Positions 17,447 to 26,886 of a stretch of 64,000 bases of DNA are shown here, piece after piece. Below the pieces are notes generated by a model that saw only the letters and a list, made by a program, of their open reading frames with translations, made no database searches and was not told the origin of the DNA. How positions within the stretch are numbered: position 1 is the first letter of the stretch; the number at the start of each line of letters is the position of its first letter. This stretch comes from CAVZLD01 sp963776055. Its GTDB lineage: Bacteria > Planctomycetota > Planctomycetia > Pirellulales > Pirellulaceae. Where the stretch lies: positions 186,001 to 250,000 of the forward strand of contig CAVZLD010000005.1 of NCBI GenBank assembly GCA_963776055.1, given 5' to 3'. Made by a program: the position numbers and the translations under genes.

Positions 17447-18439
17447 TCAGGCAAAGTTGGCCTTGCCGCCAACCGGGACGGGAATCGTCCAGCGATTCAG
17501 CAGCGGAGTAATCGCGTTACAGATCAACACGGCAAACATCACGCCTTCCGGATACCCGGCAAACAGGCGGATGATCATGGTCAGTACACCCGCAAGAATG
17601 CCAAACGCCCAGCGTCCTCGGCGAGTTAGCGGGCTGGAAACCGGATCGGTCACAATGAAAAACGCACCCAACAGAACGGCACCTGCGCACAGATGTTGCA
17701 GCACGCCCAATCCCGCTTCGGGACCGCGGATCATCTGGTCCAGCATGGCGACGCCACTCACGCCCAGCAACATCCCGACGGCTAACCGCCAATCCGCAGC
17801 ATTCCGATAGATGAGCCACAAGCCGCCCAGCAGGACCATCAACGCGGACGTTTCTCCCAGGCTGCCCGAAATATTGCCGATCAACAGCGAATTCAGCTCG
17901 GTCAGCTCTCCCGAAAACTTGGCCGCCGCCAGCGGTGTCGCCTGCGTCGTGGCGTGAACGATCTTGATCGGCTCGGTCCACGTCGTCATTTCGACCGGAA
18001 AACAAACCATCAGGAAGGCGCGACCTACCATCGCCGGATTGAACAGGTTGTGCCCTAAACCACCAAAGGCCATCTTGCCCAACGCCACGGCAATGAAAGA
18101 ACCAAGGACCGTGCCGTAGAGTGGCATGCCCGGCGGCAAGGAATAGGCCAGGATCAGGGCCGTGATCCAGACGCTGCCATCACCCAGTGAGTTGGGCTTG
18201 CCACGCAACCACTGCAATCCCCATTCGGTGGCAACGGCAACCACCAGGCAGACAACGATCTGTTGCACGGCGGCGCCGCGAAAATACCAGAGTGCCGCAA
18301 TAGTGACCGGTAGCAGACCAATCAACACGTCGATCATGATCCGACGCGTTGAGGCTCCCTCCGCCATCACGTGCGGACCAGATGTGGTTTCCAACTCGAT
18401 GCGCGGTTCGACCGGTTGAGCTTCTTGCTGAGTGGACAT
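17447..18439 (-). CDS. rnfD: RNF complex membrane subunit RnfD
   Basis: A 330-residue multi-TM protein of the NqrB/RnfD family. Family motifs include GDGSVWITALILAYSLPPG, GGLGHNLFNPAMVGRAFL and the segment TTQATPLAAAK, whose Thr is the expected covalent FMN site. The C-terminal helices contain FFIVTDPVSSPLTRRGRW. It lies between rnfC (9 bp gap) and rnfG. It holds FMN and riboflavin cofactors in the ion-translocating core. Confidence 0.94.
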   Translation of the reverse strand: MSTQQEAQPVEPRIELETTSGPHVMAEGASTRRIMIDVLIGLLPVTIAALWYFRGAAVQQIVVCLVVAVATEWGLQWLRGKPNSLGDGSVWITALILAYSLPPGMPLYGTVLGSFIAVALGKMAFGGLGHNLFNPAMVGRAFLMVCFPVEMTTWTEPIKIVHATTQATPLAAAKFSGELTELNSLLIGNISGSLGETSALMVLLGGLWLIYRNAADWRLAVGMLLGVSGVAMLDQMIRGPEAGLGVLQHLCAGAVLLGAFFIVTDPVSSPLTRRGRWAFGILAGVLTMIIRLFAGYPEGVMFAVLICNAITPLLNRWTIPVPVGGKANFA

Positions 18440-18448
18440 GACGGGATG

Positions 18449-19855
18449 TCAGACCTTGTTCTTCTTTCGCATCAGGGCCATTTTGCCCATGCGGATGTAC
18501 TGAACTAAAGGAATGTGAGCTGGGCAGACGTAAGCACAACAACCGCAATCGCAGCAGGCTGTCAGGTCATAGCGCTTGGCCAGATCGTAGTCTTCGAATT
18601 TCGCCGCGTGTGCGATTTTCGTTGGGGCCAGTCCCAGCGGGCAGACGTCCAGGCACTGTCCGCAACGAATGCAGGTGGTCTGCTCCGCCTCAAGCAGTTC
18701 CTCCTGGCTGAGGACCGTGATCCCGCTGCTGCCCTTCGTCAGCGGCACCGACAGATCGGTCATCGTGAAACCCATCATCGGACCACCGGCGAGCACGCGC
18801 CGCGCGTCGGGCGTGCAGCCGCCGCAGTAGTCCAGCAGTGTCTCAATTCGAGTGCCAACCGGTGCGAGCAGGTTTTTGGGCTGCCGGATTCCTCGACCGG
18901 TGATCGAGATCACGCGATGCGTCATCGGGTGACCACGCAACACCGCGGCGGCGATGGCGGCCGCCGTGCCCACATTGATCACCGCAATCCCCACGTCCAG
19001 CGGGAATCCTCCGGTAGGCACCGCCTTGTGAAAGACAGTCGGGATCAGTTGCCGCTCGCCCCCCATCGGATATTTCGTCTGTACGACGACGAGCCGCACG
19101 TTCGCGTCAGACGGCAATCGGGCGATGACCTGACGCAGCGCATCGATCGCTTCCGGCTTGTTGTCCTCTACGGCAATCACGCCGTGATCCGCCCCGGTGG
19201 CTTTGACCGCCAGACGAAGCCCCGCTACGATCGGCTCCGGACTCTCCAGCATCAGCCGATGGTCCGATGTCAGGTACGGTTCACACTCGCACCCGTTCAG
19301 TAATACGGAGTGAATCGGCTTGGTTACCTGCCGAGCCAGTTTCACATGCGTTGGAAATGCGGCGCCGCCCAAACCCACGATGCCGGCCGTACGCACGGCA
19401 TCGACGATCTCGCGCGGAAAAAGTCGCTGCAGTTCGCCTTCCACGTCCCAGGCGCCACCCAGCAAACGGTCAAACAGCGCCGGGCCGTGCGCCGTCTGCA
19501 AATCTTCATCGTCCGGACGCTTGATCACGACCGCGAACGCGTGACGACCGTTGGGTAACGTGACGCCGGCCAACGGCTGGACCTTGCCGTCGATCGAAGC
19601 ATGAATACGGGAAGTGATCGAGGCACTCGTGTTTTCGCCGATCAAGTCGCCCAGATGGACTTCACTACGCGGCTTGCAAGTCGATTGGGCCGGTGCGCCG
19701 GCGTGTTGATGCAGCGGAATCCACACCGTACCGGGTGTGGGAAGGACCTCAATCGGGGTCGCCGCCGAATACTCTTTCCGCGCCGGTGGGTGAATGCCTC
19801 GAGCGAAGGAAGGAATCCCTCGCAACCAAGCCACGGTATCTTCACGATGCAGCAT
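18449..19855 (-). CDS. rnfC: RNF complex subunit RnfC (NADH/FMN site, two 4Fe-4S clusters)
   Basis: RnfC is the cytoplasmic subunit that exchanges electrons with NAD(H). The N-terminus has the RnfC pattern SFARGIHPPARKEYS followed by PIEVLPTPGTVWIPL. The NADH/FMN region contains GIVGLGGAAFPTHVKL and a GCECEPYLTSDHR block. Two C-terminal clusters are CIRCGQCLDVCP and CCDCGCCAYVCPAHIP. At 468 residues it is of usual length. The ATG at 19855 overlaps the stop of the upstream small membrane protein by 14 bp, suggesting translational coupling. It is the first structural gene of the order C-D-G-E-A-B, the arrangement best known from Clostridia. Confidence 0.94.
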   Translation of the reverse strand: MLHREDTVAWLRGIPSFARGIHPPARKEYSAATPIEVLPTPGTVWIPLHQHAGAPAQSTCKPRSEVHLGDLIGENTSASITSRIHASIDGKVQPLAGVTLPNGRHAFAVVIKRPDDEDLQTAHGPALFDRLLGGAWDVEGELQRLFPREIVDAVRTAGIVGLGGAAFPTHVKLARQVTKPIHSVLLNGCECEPYLTSDHRLMLESPEPIVAGLRLAVKATGADHGVIAVEDNKPEAIDALRQVIARLPSDANVRLVVVQTKYPMGGERQLIPTVFHKAVPTGGFPLDVGIAVINVGTAAAIAAAVLRGHPMTHRVISITGRGIRQPKNLLAPVGTRIETLLDYCGGCTPDARRVLAGGPMMGFTMTDLSVPLTKGSSGITVLSQEELLEAEQTTCIRCGQCLDVCPLGLAPTKIAHAAKFEDYDLAKRYDLTACCDCGCCAYVCPAHIPLVQYIRMGKMALMRKKNKV

Positions 19856-20216
19856 ACGACGATCTCCGAAGCAGGCACCGAGCCTGGCGAATTCCCTGCA
19901 ATGCTAACCACCAGACCGCGACGGCTACCGCCAAAGCCAGTGGCTCACCGATCCGGTCATCCAGTGCGATGACCACACCAATCGCTCCCATCAACGGCAG
20001 CAGAAAACAGAGACAGCTGGACAGCACGAACGACCAACCCGCTTCGCACGCTTCGACCGGTTGCATCGAGCAGCAACCATGCCGACCGCAACCCGATCGA
20101 GTTCGCTCGACAGCGCCGGTTCGGTTTCGAAGGTTGGAGGCGGGTGGAAACGGAGGGGAGTCGTGATCACCGCGAGGAACGGGTTCCTCGGGGTGTCCAC
20201 TGTCGATCGCAGTCAT
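19842..20216 (-). CDS. Small Cys-rich membrane protein, RseC/MucC-like, leading the rnf operon
   Basis: A 124-residue protein starting at the ATG at 20216 (MTAIDSGHPEEP). The N-terminal half has a cysteine cluster (SGCGRHGCCS, then EAC). After it come two adjacent TM segments (FVLSSCLCFLLPLMGAIGVV and LALAVAVAVWWLALQGI). This order of a CxxxCC-type cluster, a helix with a LLPL motif and a second helix matches the SoxR-reducing/RseC (MucC) family, which is often encoded with RNF. The match is by pattern only. The longer open frame upstream of this ATG runs through a tandem DNA repeat and is not real coding sequence. It overlaps rnfC by 14 bp. Confidence 0.55.
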   Translation of the reverse strand: MTAIDSGHPEEPVPRGDHDSPPFPPASNLRNRTGAVERTRSGCGRHGCCSMQPVEACEAGWSFVLSSCLCFLLPLMGAIGVVIALDDRIGEPLALAVAVAVWWLALQGIRQARCLLRRSSYAAS

Positions 20217-20973
20217 TCTGCCTTCCGATAGGGGACGATCCGGCCCTATCCGCCGGATCCTGGGGTTGCGGAAACAGACCATTGTACAAGATCTGCCAGC
20301 GATCCCAAAGCCGTTCTTGCCCTGCAAATCGAAGGATGAGACGGGCTGATTTGGAAACGGTCCCACGCAGGGGAGAACGCAGGCGTCGTCGAGAAAGTGC
20401 GGATGGGGAACGCGGACATGGCGGAGAACGCGGAGGAACGCGGAGCGGAGGAAGACGGGAAGGCGTATGGAACAAGCCGCAGGTTGAGGCGAGAAACACA
20501 GGTGTATGAAGGGAAAGTGCGGATGGGGAACGCGGACACGGCGGAGAACGCGGAGGAACGCGGAGCGGAGGAAGACGGGAAGGCGTATGGAACAAGTCGC
20601 AGGTTGAGGCGAAACACAGGTGTATGAAGGGAAAGTGCGGATGGGGAACGCGGACACGGCGGAGAACGCGGAGGAACGCGGAGCGGAGGAAGACGGGAAG
20701 GCGTATGAAACAAGTCGCAGGTTGAGGCGAAACACAGGTGTATGAAGGGAAAGTGCCGATGGGGAACGCGGACATGGCGGGGAACGCGGATGAACGCGGA
20801 GCGGAGGAAGACGGGAAGGCGTATGGAACAAGTCGCGGGTAGGCGAGAAACGCAGGTGTCGTCAAGACAAACCGGCGGAAGTCTCGAACGGTCACGTCTG
20901 ATCCGCGTTCATCCGCGAAATCCGCTCTTGTCCGCGTTCCCATTCCTGCGCTGACGCACCACGCGCAGCCGTT
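20217..20973. other. Intergenic region dominated by a tandem repeat array
   Basis: This lies between the rnf operon start and the 3' end of the S9 peptidase gene. It holds four units of a GC-rich 118-120 bp repeat plus one degenerate partial copy near 20899-20945. It must also contain the rnf promoter, probably between 20217 and 20390; I see no clear hexamer pair. Long frames here on the minus strand exist only because the repeat lacks stops in all frames. Confidence 0.7.
20393..20866. repeat. Tandem repeat, four units of about 118-120 bp
   Basis: Units begin with GAAAGTGCGGATGGGGAACG at 20393, 20513, 20631 and 20749 (GAAAGTGCCGATGGGGAACG in the last), giving periods of 120, 118 and 118 bp. 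Units 1-3 are nearly identical; unit 4 carries more changes. Inside each unit is a sub-repeat of GAACGCGGA-type words (GAACGCGGACA, GAACGCGGAGG, GAACGCGGAGC). The unit length is not a multiple of three, so it is not a protein repeat. There are no distinct spacers, so it is not CRISPR. Confidence 0.9.
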
Positions 20974-23580
20974 TCACTCACGCCCCGTCGCAGCGGCCTT
21001 TCCACCGGTTGAACCGGCCGTTCCACTCTCCGATCCTTCCGGGCGAACTTCCCATCGCGGTTCAACCTGCAACAAATGACGGACGAAGAAATCCATTCGC
21101 CGTCGCTGTGCATAGGGACGCTCGCCGGCACCGTGGCCGGTCCCCGGCATGATCAGCAGGTCAAAGTCCTTGTCCGCTTTGACGAGGGCATCTACCACTT
21201 GCATCGTGGAAGCCGGGTCGACGTTGCGATCCAGTTCACCGAACGTCAGCAGCAGCTTGCCTTGCAGTTGATGGGCCTGGGTGACGTTTGACTGTTCCTC
21301 GTAATGCGGGCCGATGGGCCAACCCATCCACAGCTCGTTCCACCAGACCTTGTCCATACGATTGTCGTGGCAGCCGCAGTCGGCGACCGCTACGTGGTAA
21401 AAATCGCCATGGGCCAACAGAGCCCGCAGGGCACTCTGTCCCCCGGCGGAGCCGCCGTAGATCCCGACTCGCGTCAGGTCGATCTCGGAATGACGATGGG
21501 CCGCGGCCTGCAGCCAGCGGATTCGATCCGGGAAACCGGAATCTGCCAGGTTCTTCCAGCAAACGTCATGAAATGCCTTGGAGCGATGCGAGGTACCCAT
21601 ACCGTCGATCTGCACAACGACGAACCCCAGTTCCGCCAGCTTGTGATGACCGGATAGCAGTGCGAATGATTTGGGCACGAAGGCACTTTGCGGTCCGGCA
21701 TAGATCCGTTCGATCACCGGGTATTTTTGACCAGGTTGGAAATGCGTCGGCCGCACAATCACGCCATAGATTTCTGTTGTGCCATCGCGTCCGGTGGCCA
21801 CGAATCGTTCCGGTGGTTGCCAACCGGTCTCCAGCAACCGGCTCCAGTCAGCCCGCTCCAATTCACAGAGGTGCTGTCCATCTTCGGCGCTGTGCAACTC
21901 CGTCACCGGCGGTTGATCGACGCGCGACCAGCGATCGATCAGGAATTGGCCGTCGGGCGAGAACTCCCATTCATGCGTTCCATTGGATTCCGTGAGCACG
22001 GTCAGTCCACTGCCGTTGAAGTTGACGCGGCACAAGTGGACGTAGTAGGGATCCTGGTCCGGTCGAATTCCTCCGGCCCGAAACCAGATCTGCCGGGACT
22101 GTTCATCCACACGTTCCACACCGCGGACCACCCAGGGGCCCCGGGTGATCGCGTTTTTTTGTTTTCCCGAATCGGCGTCGAACAGGTACAGGTGGTTCCA
22201 CCCATCCCGCTCGCTCATCCAGATGATTTCCCGCGTCGCGTCCGCGTAGTGTGCGAATTGTTTGTGAGCATAATCCAGAAACGTCTCACTCTGTTCATCA
22301 ATGATGGCTCGCGTTGCACCGGTGGTTGCGTCGACTTCCACGATGCGCAACACCTGATGGCCGCGTTGGTTATACAGAAACGTGAAGCGCCCCGAATCGG
22401 CATGCCAGCGGATGTCCTGCGTGCTCCAAGGAGTGGGCCATAGCTCATCCGAAATGGGGATCTGCCGGCGTGTTTCGAGGTCGTACAGCCGCGGTCGCGA
22501 AACGGGCAAGCGATCCCCCGGCTTGTCATAGCCCAGCGTGTGCAGTTTGGGCTGCAACTGATCGGCGGGAGCGGATTCGATCAGAAAGATCTCTCGGCCC
22601 TGACCGGCGGCCTGCTGCATGACGACCAGTTTCTTGCTGTCAGGCGACCAAAAGATCTGCGGCCGATAGGCATCCTGCTCGGTACCATCGGAGCTGAGCG
22701 CGATCTCTTCGTCGGAGTCCGTATCCTGCAACAACAGGTTGTGATCGCGGATCGAGGCCTGCCAGCGCCCGTCGGGTGATGTGGCAGCTCGGCTACGTCG
22801 AGTTCGCGTAACGTTCGGTGAATCGAGTGACAGTGGCTCGGTGGAATCCACGATCGCTTCCCCCGGTTCTGCCGTGGCTTGAAAGATCGCCAGCGGTTTT
22901 CCCTGCGAATCGCTCACCACCCAAATGTGACCTTCATAAGTGTGCTGTTCCCGCCCTTTCCCAGGAGCAATCGCGCCATAGGAGCGTTGCTCGCCGGAAC
23001 TGTCGATCCAGCTGAGTTGCAGTTCCTGGTCGGTACGATTGACAAACTCGACTTGCGTTTCTGCTCCCGTGCGGCGCGAGCGGCGCCATCGCCGCAGGCG
23101 ATCGACGCCACGAGTCTGTGCATTCTCGTCTTCTGACGCGGACTCTTCCTGCAGCTGGTAGTCCGGCAAATCACAGCGCCAGGATTTTCCGTAGGCCGCG
23201 AAGCGAATTTGTGTGGCACCGGGCGTCAACGAAATCCACCGGAACGGGAGCTGCTGTGGATCGACGGTTTCGCCGGTGGCACTGTGCAAAGCCGCTGCCA
23301 GTCGTTGGTGATCGAATGCCGCGCGTCGTTCACCCTGCTGCGCATCGACAAACACGAATTCCCATTCGTTGGGGGCCGTGTCGACGCGATACCAGAACTG
23401 CGGCACTTCTGGCAACCATTGCGGTTGGATGCGCTGCCGAAACAGCTTATCGCGCGTGCGCTGTTCAAACGTCGCCGCGCGTTGATAGTCCGCGCGCGAA
23501 CCTTGTGCTCGGACGAACGTTGGCAGATGGACAAGGAGCAATAGCACAAGCAGCATTCGCGTCCGATGGTTCAATCGCAT
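20974..23580 (-). CDS. Secreted S9B (dipeptidyl-peptidase IV type) prolyl oligopeptidase
   Basis: A signal peptide (MRLNHRTRMLLVLLLLVHLP) is followed by a DPP IV beta-propeller with the signature WMSERDGWNHLYLFDADSG. A C-terminal alpha/beta-hydrolase domain follows. The nucleophile is the Ser in GIYGGSAGGQSAL (about residue 711), the Asp is in FGELDRNVDP (about 784) and the His in PGTGHGAGERP (about 816). The usual GxSYGG of DPP IV is GGSAGG here. About 868 residues, normal for the family. The start at 23580 was chosen because it opens the signal peptide and has GAGG upstream; an ATG 13 codons earlier is possible. It probably cleaves X-Pro dipeptides from imported or external peptides. It lies downstream of pyk on the same strand with a 243 bp gap. 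Confidence 0.9.
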   Translation of the reverse strand: MRLNHRTRMLLVLLLLVHLPTFVRAQGSRADYQRAATFEQRTRDKLFRQRIQPQWLPEVPQFWYRVDTAPNEWEFVFVDAQQGERRAAFDHQRLAAALHSATGETVDPQQLPFRWISLTPGATQIRFAAYGKSWRCDLPDYQLQEESASEDENAQTRGVDRLRRWRRSRRTGAETQVEFVNRTDQELQLSWIDSSGEQRSYGAIAPGKGREQHTYEGHIWVVSDSQGKPLAIFQATAEPGEAIVDSTEPLSLDSPNVTRTRRSRAATSPDGRWQASIRDHNLLLQDTDSDEEIALSSDGTEQDAYRPQIFWSPDSKKLVVMQQAAGQGREIFLIESAPADQLQPKLHTLGYDKPGDRLPVSRPRLYDLETRRQIPISDELWPTPWSTQDIRWHADSGRFTFLYNQRGHQVLRIVEVDATTGATRAIIDEQSETFLDYAHKQFAHYADATREIIWMSERDGWNHLYLFDADSGKQKNAITRGPWVVRGVERVDEQSRQIWFRAGGIRPDQDPYYVHLCRVNFNGSGLTVLTESNGTHEWEFSPDGQFLIDRWSRVDQPPVTELHSAEDGQHLCELERADWSRLLETGWQPPERFVATGRDGTTEIYGVIVRPTHFQPGQKYPVIERIYAGPQSAFVPKSFALLSGHHKLAELGFVVVQIDGMGTSHRSKAFHDVCWKNLADSGFPDRIRWLQAAAHRHSEIDLTRVGIYGGSAGGQSALRALLAHGDFYHVAVADCGCHDNRMDKVWWNELWMGWPIGPHYEEQSNVTQAHQLQGKLLLTFGELDRNVDPASTMQVVDALVKADKDFDLLIMPGTGHGAGERPYAQRRRMDFFVRHLLQVEPRWEVRPEGSESGTAGSTGGKAAATGRE

Positions 23581-23726
23581 TTCACAAGTTTCCTCTCTCG
23601 GGGGAAGTGGCATCCGCACCTTCCATCTACGCCTCCTTCTCGGAGGTCGTGTTGTTTCTCACTGTTTGATTCGAAAAGAGTCGGCGCACCCGCCTGCTCG
23701 CGGGTGGGTTGGACGCGGTAGCGGCC

Positions 23727-23746
23727 AAAAAGGGCTCTTCCTTTTT
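23727..23746 (-). terminator. Weak terminator-like inverted repeat after pyk
   Basis: AAAAAGG and CCTTTTT form a 7 bp stem around a 6-base loop in the gap between pyk and the S9 peptidase gene. Read on the minus strand it ends in a T-run. The stem has only two GC pairs, so it is a weak candidate. Confidence 0.25.
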
Positions 23747-23823
23747 CCTCTTCACCCCGGCGTAAGGCGAAGCTCCCGACAAACCACACCGCCCTCTCCG
23801 GGAGAGTAAATTCTTTTCTCCGC

Positions 23824-25272
23824 TTATTCAATCTGGTGAACCACAATCATATTGTGTCGGCTACTGCGGATCCCGGTACCGAAGATCATGACGACTCGAT
23901 CGCCTGCGGACAGCGAGCCGGACGCGCGGCCCTGCTGCACGACGTACTCGAGCAACTGGTCGCCGTGGTCGACCGGCGCACCCGCCAGGGGAATGACGCC
24001 CCAGCAGAGGCACATTCGGCGCAGCGCCTGCTCGGAATTACTCACTCCGATCACGGGAACGTAATGGTGATGTTTAGCGACCACCATCGCGGTGTGGCCG
24101 GAGGAGGAGGCCACCAGCAGGATCCGAGCATCGAGTTGTTCGGCGAGCCGACCGGCCGCGAACGTCGTGGCCTCGGTGATCTCTCGCAATCCGCTCACAT
24201 ACTCCGCGGGAACAGGTTGGTGCGGTTCGTCTCGAGCATGTTGCTCGGCAGCCAGGGCAATGCGGTGCATCATCTCGACGGATTCGCGCGGGTACTGCCC
24301 GACAGCCGTTTCGCCCGAGAGCATGCAGGCGTCTGCGCCATCGAGGATAGCGGTGGAAATATCCGTAACTTCGGCCCGGGTGGGCATCCGCGACCGTTGC
24401 ATGCTGTCCAGCATTTGTGTCGCGATGATGACCGGTTTGCGATACTGGCGACAGGCGGCGATGATCCGTTTCTGCACGATCGGTACCGTGGCGATGTCGA
24501 TCTCGACCCCTAAGTCTCCTCGAGCGACCATCACCGCATCGGCGGTTTGCACGATGGCATCAAGATTCTCCAAGGCTTCCGGTTTTTCAATTTTCGCCAA
24601 CACATGGGTGTCGGCGCCGTGGGCCGTGATCAGCGCTTTCAACTCACGCAACTCGTCGTCTCGCCGCACGAAGCTCAGACCAAGAAAATCGACTCCGGCC
24701 TGCGCGGCCCAGATCGCGTTATCGCGGTCCTGATCCGAAAGAGCCGGTGCACTCAGCTTGACGCCCGGCAGGTTCACACCCTGGCGACTGCGCACGATGC
24801 CGCCTTGCACGACGCGGCATTCGGCGAATTCCGCATCCACGCGTTCGACATTCAGCGTCACCATGCCGTCGGCCAGCACGATTCGGTCGCCAACTTCCAG
24901 TTCTTCCAGCAGGCGTTCGTAGGACGTGGTCAGTTCCGACGGGCTGGAGCCACCGTATTCGCGAACGAATCGCACCGCTTCCCCGGAGATGAATTGGCGC
25001 TGTCCGTCGGGCAGTTCACCCAACCGGATCTTCGGTCCCGCGAGATCGACCAGGATGGCGATGACCCGCCCTGCATCGCGACTCACCTGCCGAATCTCGT
25101 GCACGCGCCGATCATGTTCCTCGCGCGTGCCGTGAGCCGTATTGATGCGGAACACATCCACTCCCGCGTGGATCAGGTCCAGCAGATCTTCCGGCCGATT
25201 GCAGGCCGGCCCGACGGTGGCCACGATCTTGGTTTGGCTCGGACGCTGCCAGCGTTCAATTCTCTGTCCCAT
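23824..25272 (-). CDS. pyk: Pyruvate kinase
   Basis: It converts phosphoenolpyruvate and ADP to pyruvate and ATP. The 482-residue protein starts MGQRIERWQRPSQTKIVATV. Motifs include DVFRINTAHGTREEH (catalytic Arg region), LAKIEKPEALENLDAIV with the active-site Lys, ARGDLGVEI, and ATQMLDSMQRSRMPTRAEVT followed by DGADACMLSGETAVGQYP. A strong AGGAGG precedes the ATG at 25272, so longer in-frame extensions up to 25497 are not used. The C-terminal allosteric domain is present. It lies between a DUF6807 gene (56 bp upstream) and the S9 peptidase gene. Confidence 0.96.
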   Translation of the reverse strand: MGQRIERWQRPSQTKIVATVGPACNRPEDLLDLIHAGVDVFRINTAHGTREEHDRRVHEIRQVSRDAGRVIAILVDLAGPKIRLGELPDGQRQFISGEAVRFVREYGGSSPSELTTSYERLLEELEVGDRIVLADGMVTLNVERVDAEFAECRVVQGGIVRSRQGVNLPGVKLSAPALSDQDRDNAIWAAQAGVDFLGLSFVRRDDELRELKALITAHGADTHVLAKIEKPEALENLDAIVQTADAVMVARGDLGVEIDIATVPIVQKRIIAACRQYRKPVIIATQMLDSMQRSRMPTRAEVTDISTAILDGADACMLSGETAVGQYPRESVEMMHRIALAAEQHARDEPHQPVPAEYVSGLREITEATTFAAGRLAEQLDARILLVASSSGHTAMVVAKHHHYVPVIGVSNSEQALRRMCLCWGVIPLAGAPVDHGDQLLEYVVQQGRASGSLSAGDRVVMIFGTGIRSSRHNMIVVHQIE

Positions 25273-25281
25273 CGCTTGTAG

Positions 25282-25287
25282 CCTCCT
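25282..25287 (-). promoter_or_regulatory. Shine-Dalgarno site (AGGAGG) fixing the pyk start
   Basis: On the minus strand AGGAGG is followed by nine bases and ATG at 25272. It also disfavours the in-frame ATG at 25299, which lies upstream of the site. Confidence 0.8.
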
Positions 25288-25328
25288 AGCTTTGGGCATG
25301 GTAGTAGCTGTTCGTGAGCGTGGGTCAA

Positions 25329-26611
25329 TTACGGCGCGGATTCCCACGACGCAGCACAGGCTGCCAAGTATCCGTCGTATGCGCGCCGCAAGATCGGCTG
25401 CTCGACTTCGCTGCGGTGGATCCACAGTCGATAGGCCAACGTTACGGGCTCGCCGACCGGCAGTGTTTTCGGTTGCGTGCCGGGCCAACCGATACATAAC
25501 GGGCCGTAGCAGCGTGTCAGCCAGGTGGGAGGATAATCCGGGTGTTGGGGGTGGACCAGTAGCGCGGCACCGCTGCGCTGCGAACTGCCGGGCAGGCGGG
25601 CTGCCAGATCAGCCCAGGGGAGTGCCGTGTTGGAAAGGTCTTCGGCCGATACCTGCCCCTGGCCCACGTGCCGCAGGGTTCGCTCGGGAGTCCGAACGAC
25701 GGCGTCACGGCGTGGCCATACGTCGAACCGTAATGTGATCCCGCCGTAACTCTTGGCCTCGTCGCCGCCCAGCGAAACCGGTCGGTCCTGGGGAATCAGT
25801 GTCAGCCGCAGGTCGATCGCTTGGCAATCCGCCTCGGCGCGATACACCTGCAACCAGAATCGCTCGATCATGATCACCTGCTGTCCGGCATACCAGCCGT
25901 TTTCGACTCCCAGCGTGGCCGATTCCGTTCCGCTGTCGCGCCCAGCCAGCGCCGGAAACGTACCTCGATATTCGGACGCTCCCAGCTGTCGTACGTCTCA
26001 TCCCCTACGGTGATGTGCTTCCACGCCCAAAACAGACCATGATGGTGGAAGTGATCGCGCGGGAAATCGGCTGTCAGTGTTTCGCCCTCGAGTCCCCATA
26101 AAGGGTGCACATAACAAGCGCGAACCCGCCGGGAGTCGTTGGCCGGTACGGTCTCGTCGGTCACGGGCCCATAGTTATAAGTCAGAACCGGCTGACCATT
26201 CTGTGACAGATGCAAGGCGTTCTCGCCTTGTGTTTCCCAGCGAAAGTCCGCGTTCGTTCGGTCTACGGAAATCTCTGTGGATGTGCGCGGTACGAGCGTG
26301 AATTGGCGAGTCAAGCTGTCACTGGTAGCGGGAGGAATCAGCGCCATCAACGCCCCACGCGGTTCGGCCGCTGTGCCGTCGGCAGCTACCTCGGGCACGC
26401 GATCGATGGGGATGACGGCAGCTTCTTGCGCGTCAAGCTCGTGCAGATCCCAGGCCTGCTCGTCGTCAAGATTCAGGCCCGGTGGGAGTGCCACGCACAC
26501 CGGCAGTTGATCGTCGCAGGCGCGGACCTGCAACATCCGAATCGCTGTCTCGTCAGGCTGCCCCGCCGCTGCGGGAGCAAGCAGTCCGGACAACACGAGT
26601 AGAATCCGCAT
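25329..26611 (-). CDS. Secreted DUF6807 (PmoA-like) protein, one frame break
   Basis: A signal peptide begins at 26611 (MRILLVLSGLLAPAAAG). The mature part has a beta-rich domain and then the family pattern of DUF6807: LTYNYGPVTDETVP, YVHPLWGLEGETLTADFP, and DHFHHHGLFWAWKH with a His cluster likely to bind metal or sugar. The frame breaks near 25945 and resumes as AGRDSGTESATLGVENGWYA, then TLAYRLWIHRSEV near the end. One missing or extra base explains it. About 427 residues. The family is annotated 'PmoA' in planctomycetes but has no proven link to methane oxidation. It is related to, but more complex than, the protein at 29320-30309. Confidence 0.78.
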
Positions 26612-26886
26612 CCAGGATCCGCCGCGGAGCCAACCGGCACGATGGCCAGCGAGGTGGCCGACGAAGTAGATCCGATTTTGAGATCGCGATTCATCCGCGA
26701 AAAGGGAAGACATATTGTGGAATCTCCATGTTCGTGAAATTTTTTTTCGGTACGATGCTCCTGTTGCGGCCGGCTCCCTCGGTGTCTAGGCTAATCCGCA
26801 GACGCGCGTCCCCTGCCGCCCACGATTGGATCGCGAACGATTCTGGCGGTTCCCTTCACGCTCGCAATCAGAATGGGAGAGGGCCG

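Noticed and set aside
20393..20866. Possible CRISPR array
   Set aside because: Units of 118-120 bp are directly tandem without unique spacers, and no cas genes are nearby.
19842..20943. Long overlapping minus-strand frames (up to 329 codons) rich in Pro, Ser and Arg
   Set aside because: They arise because the 118-120 bp tandem repeat has no stops on this strand; the same peptide appears in several frames. Only the last 124 codons (19842-20216) look like a protein.
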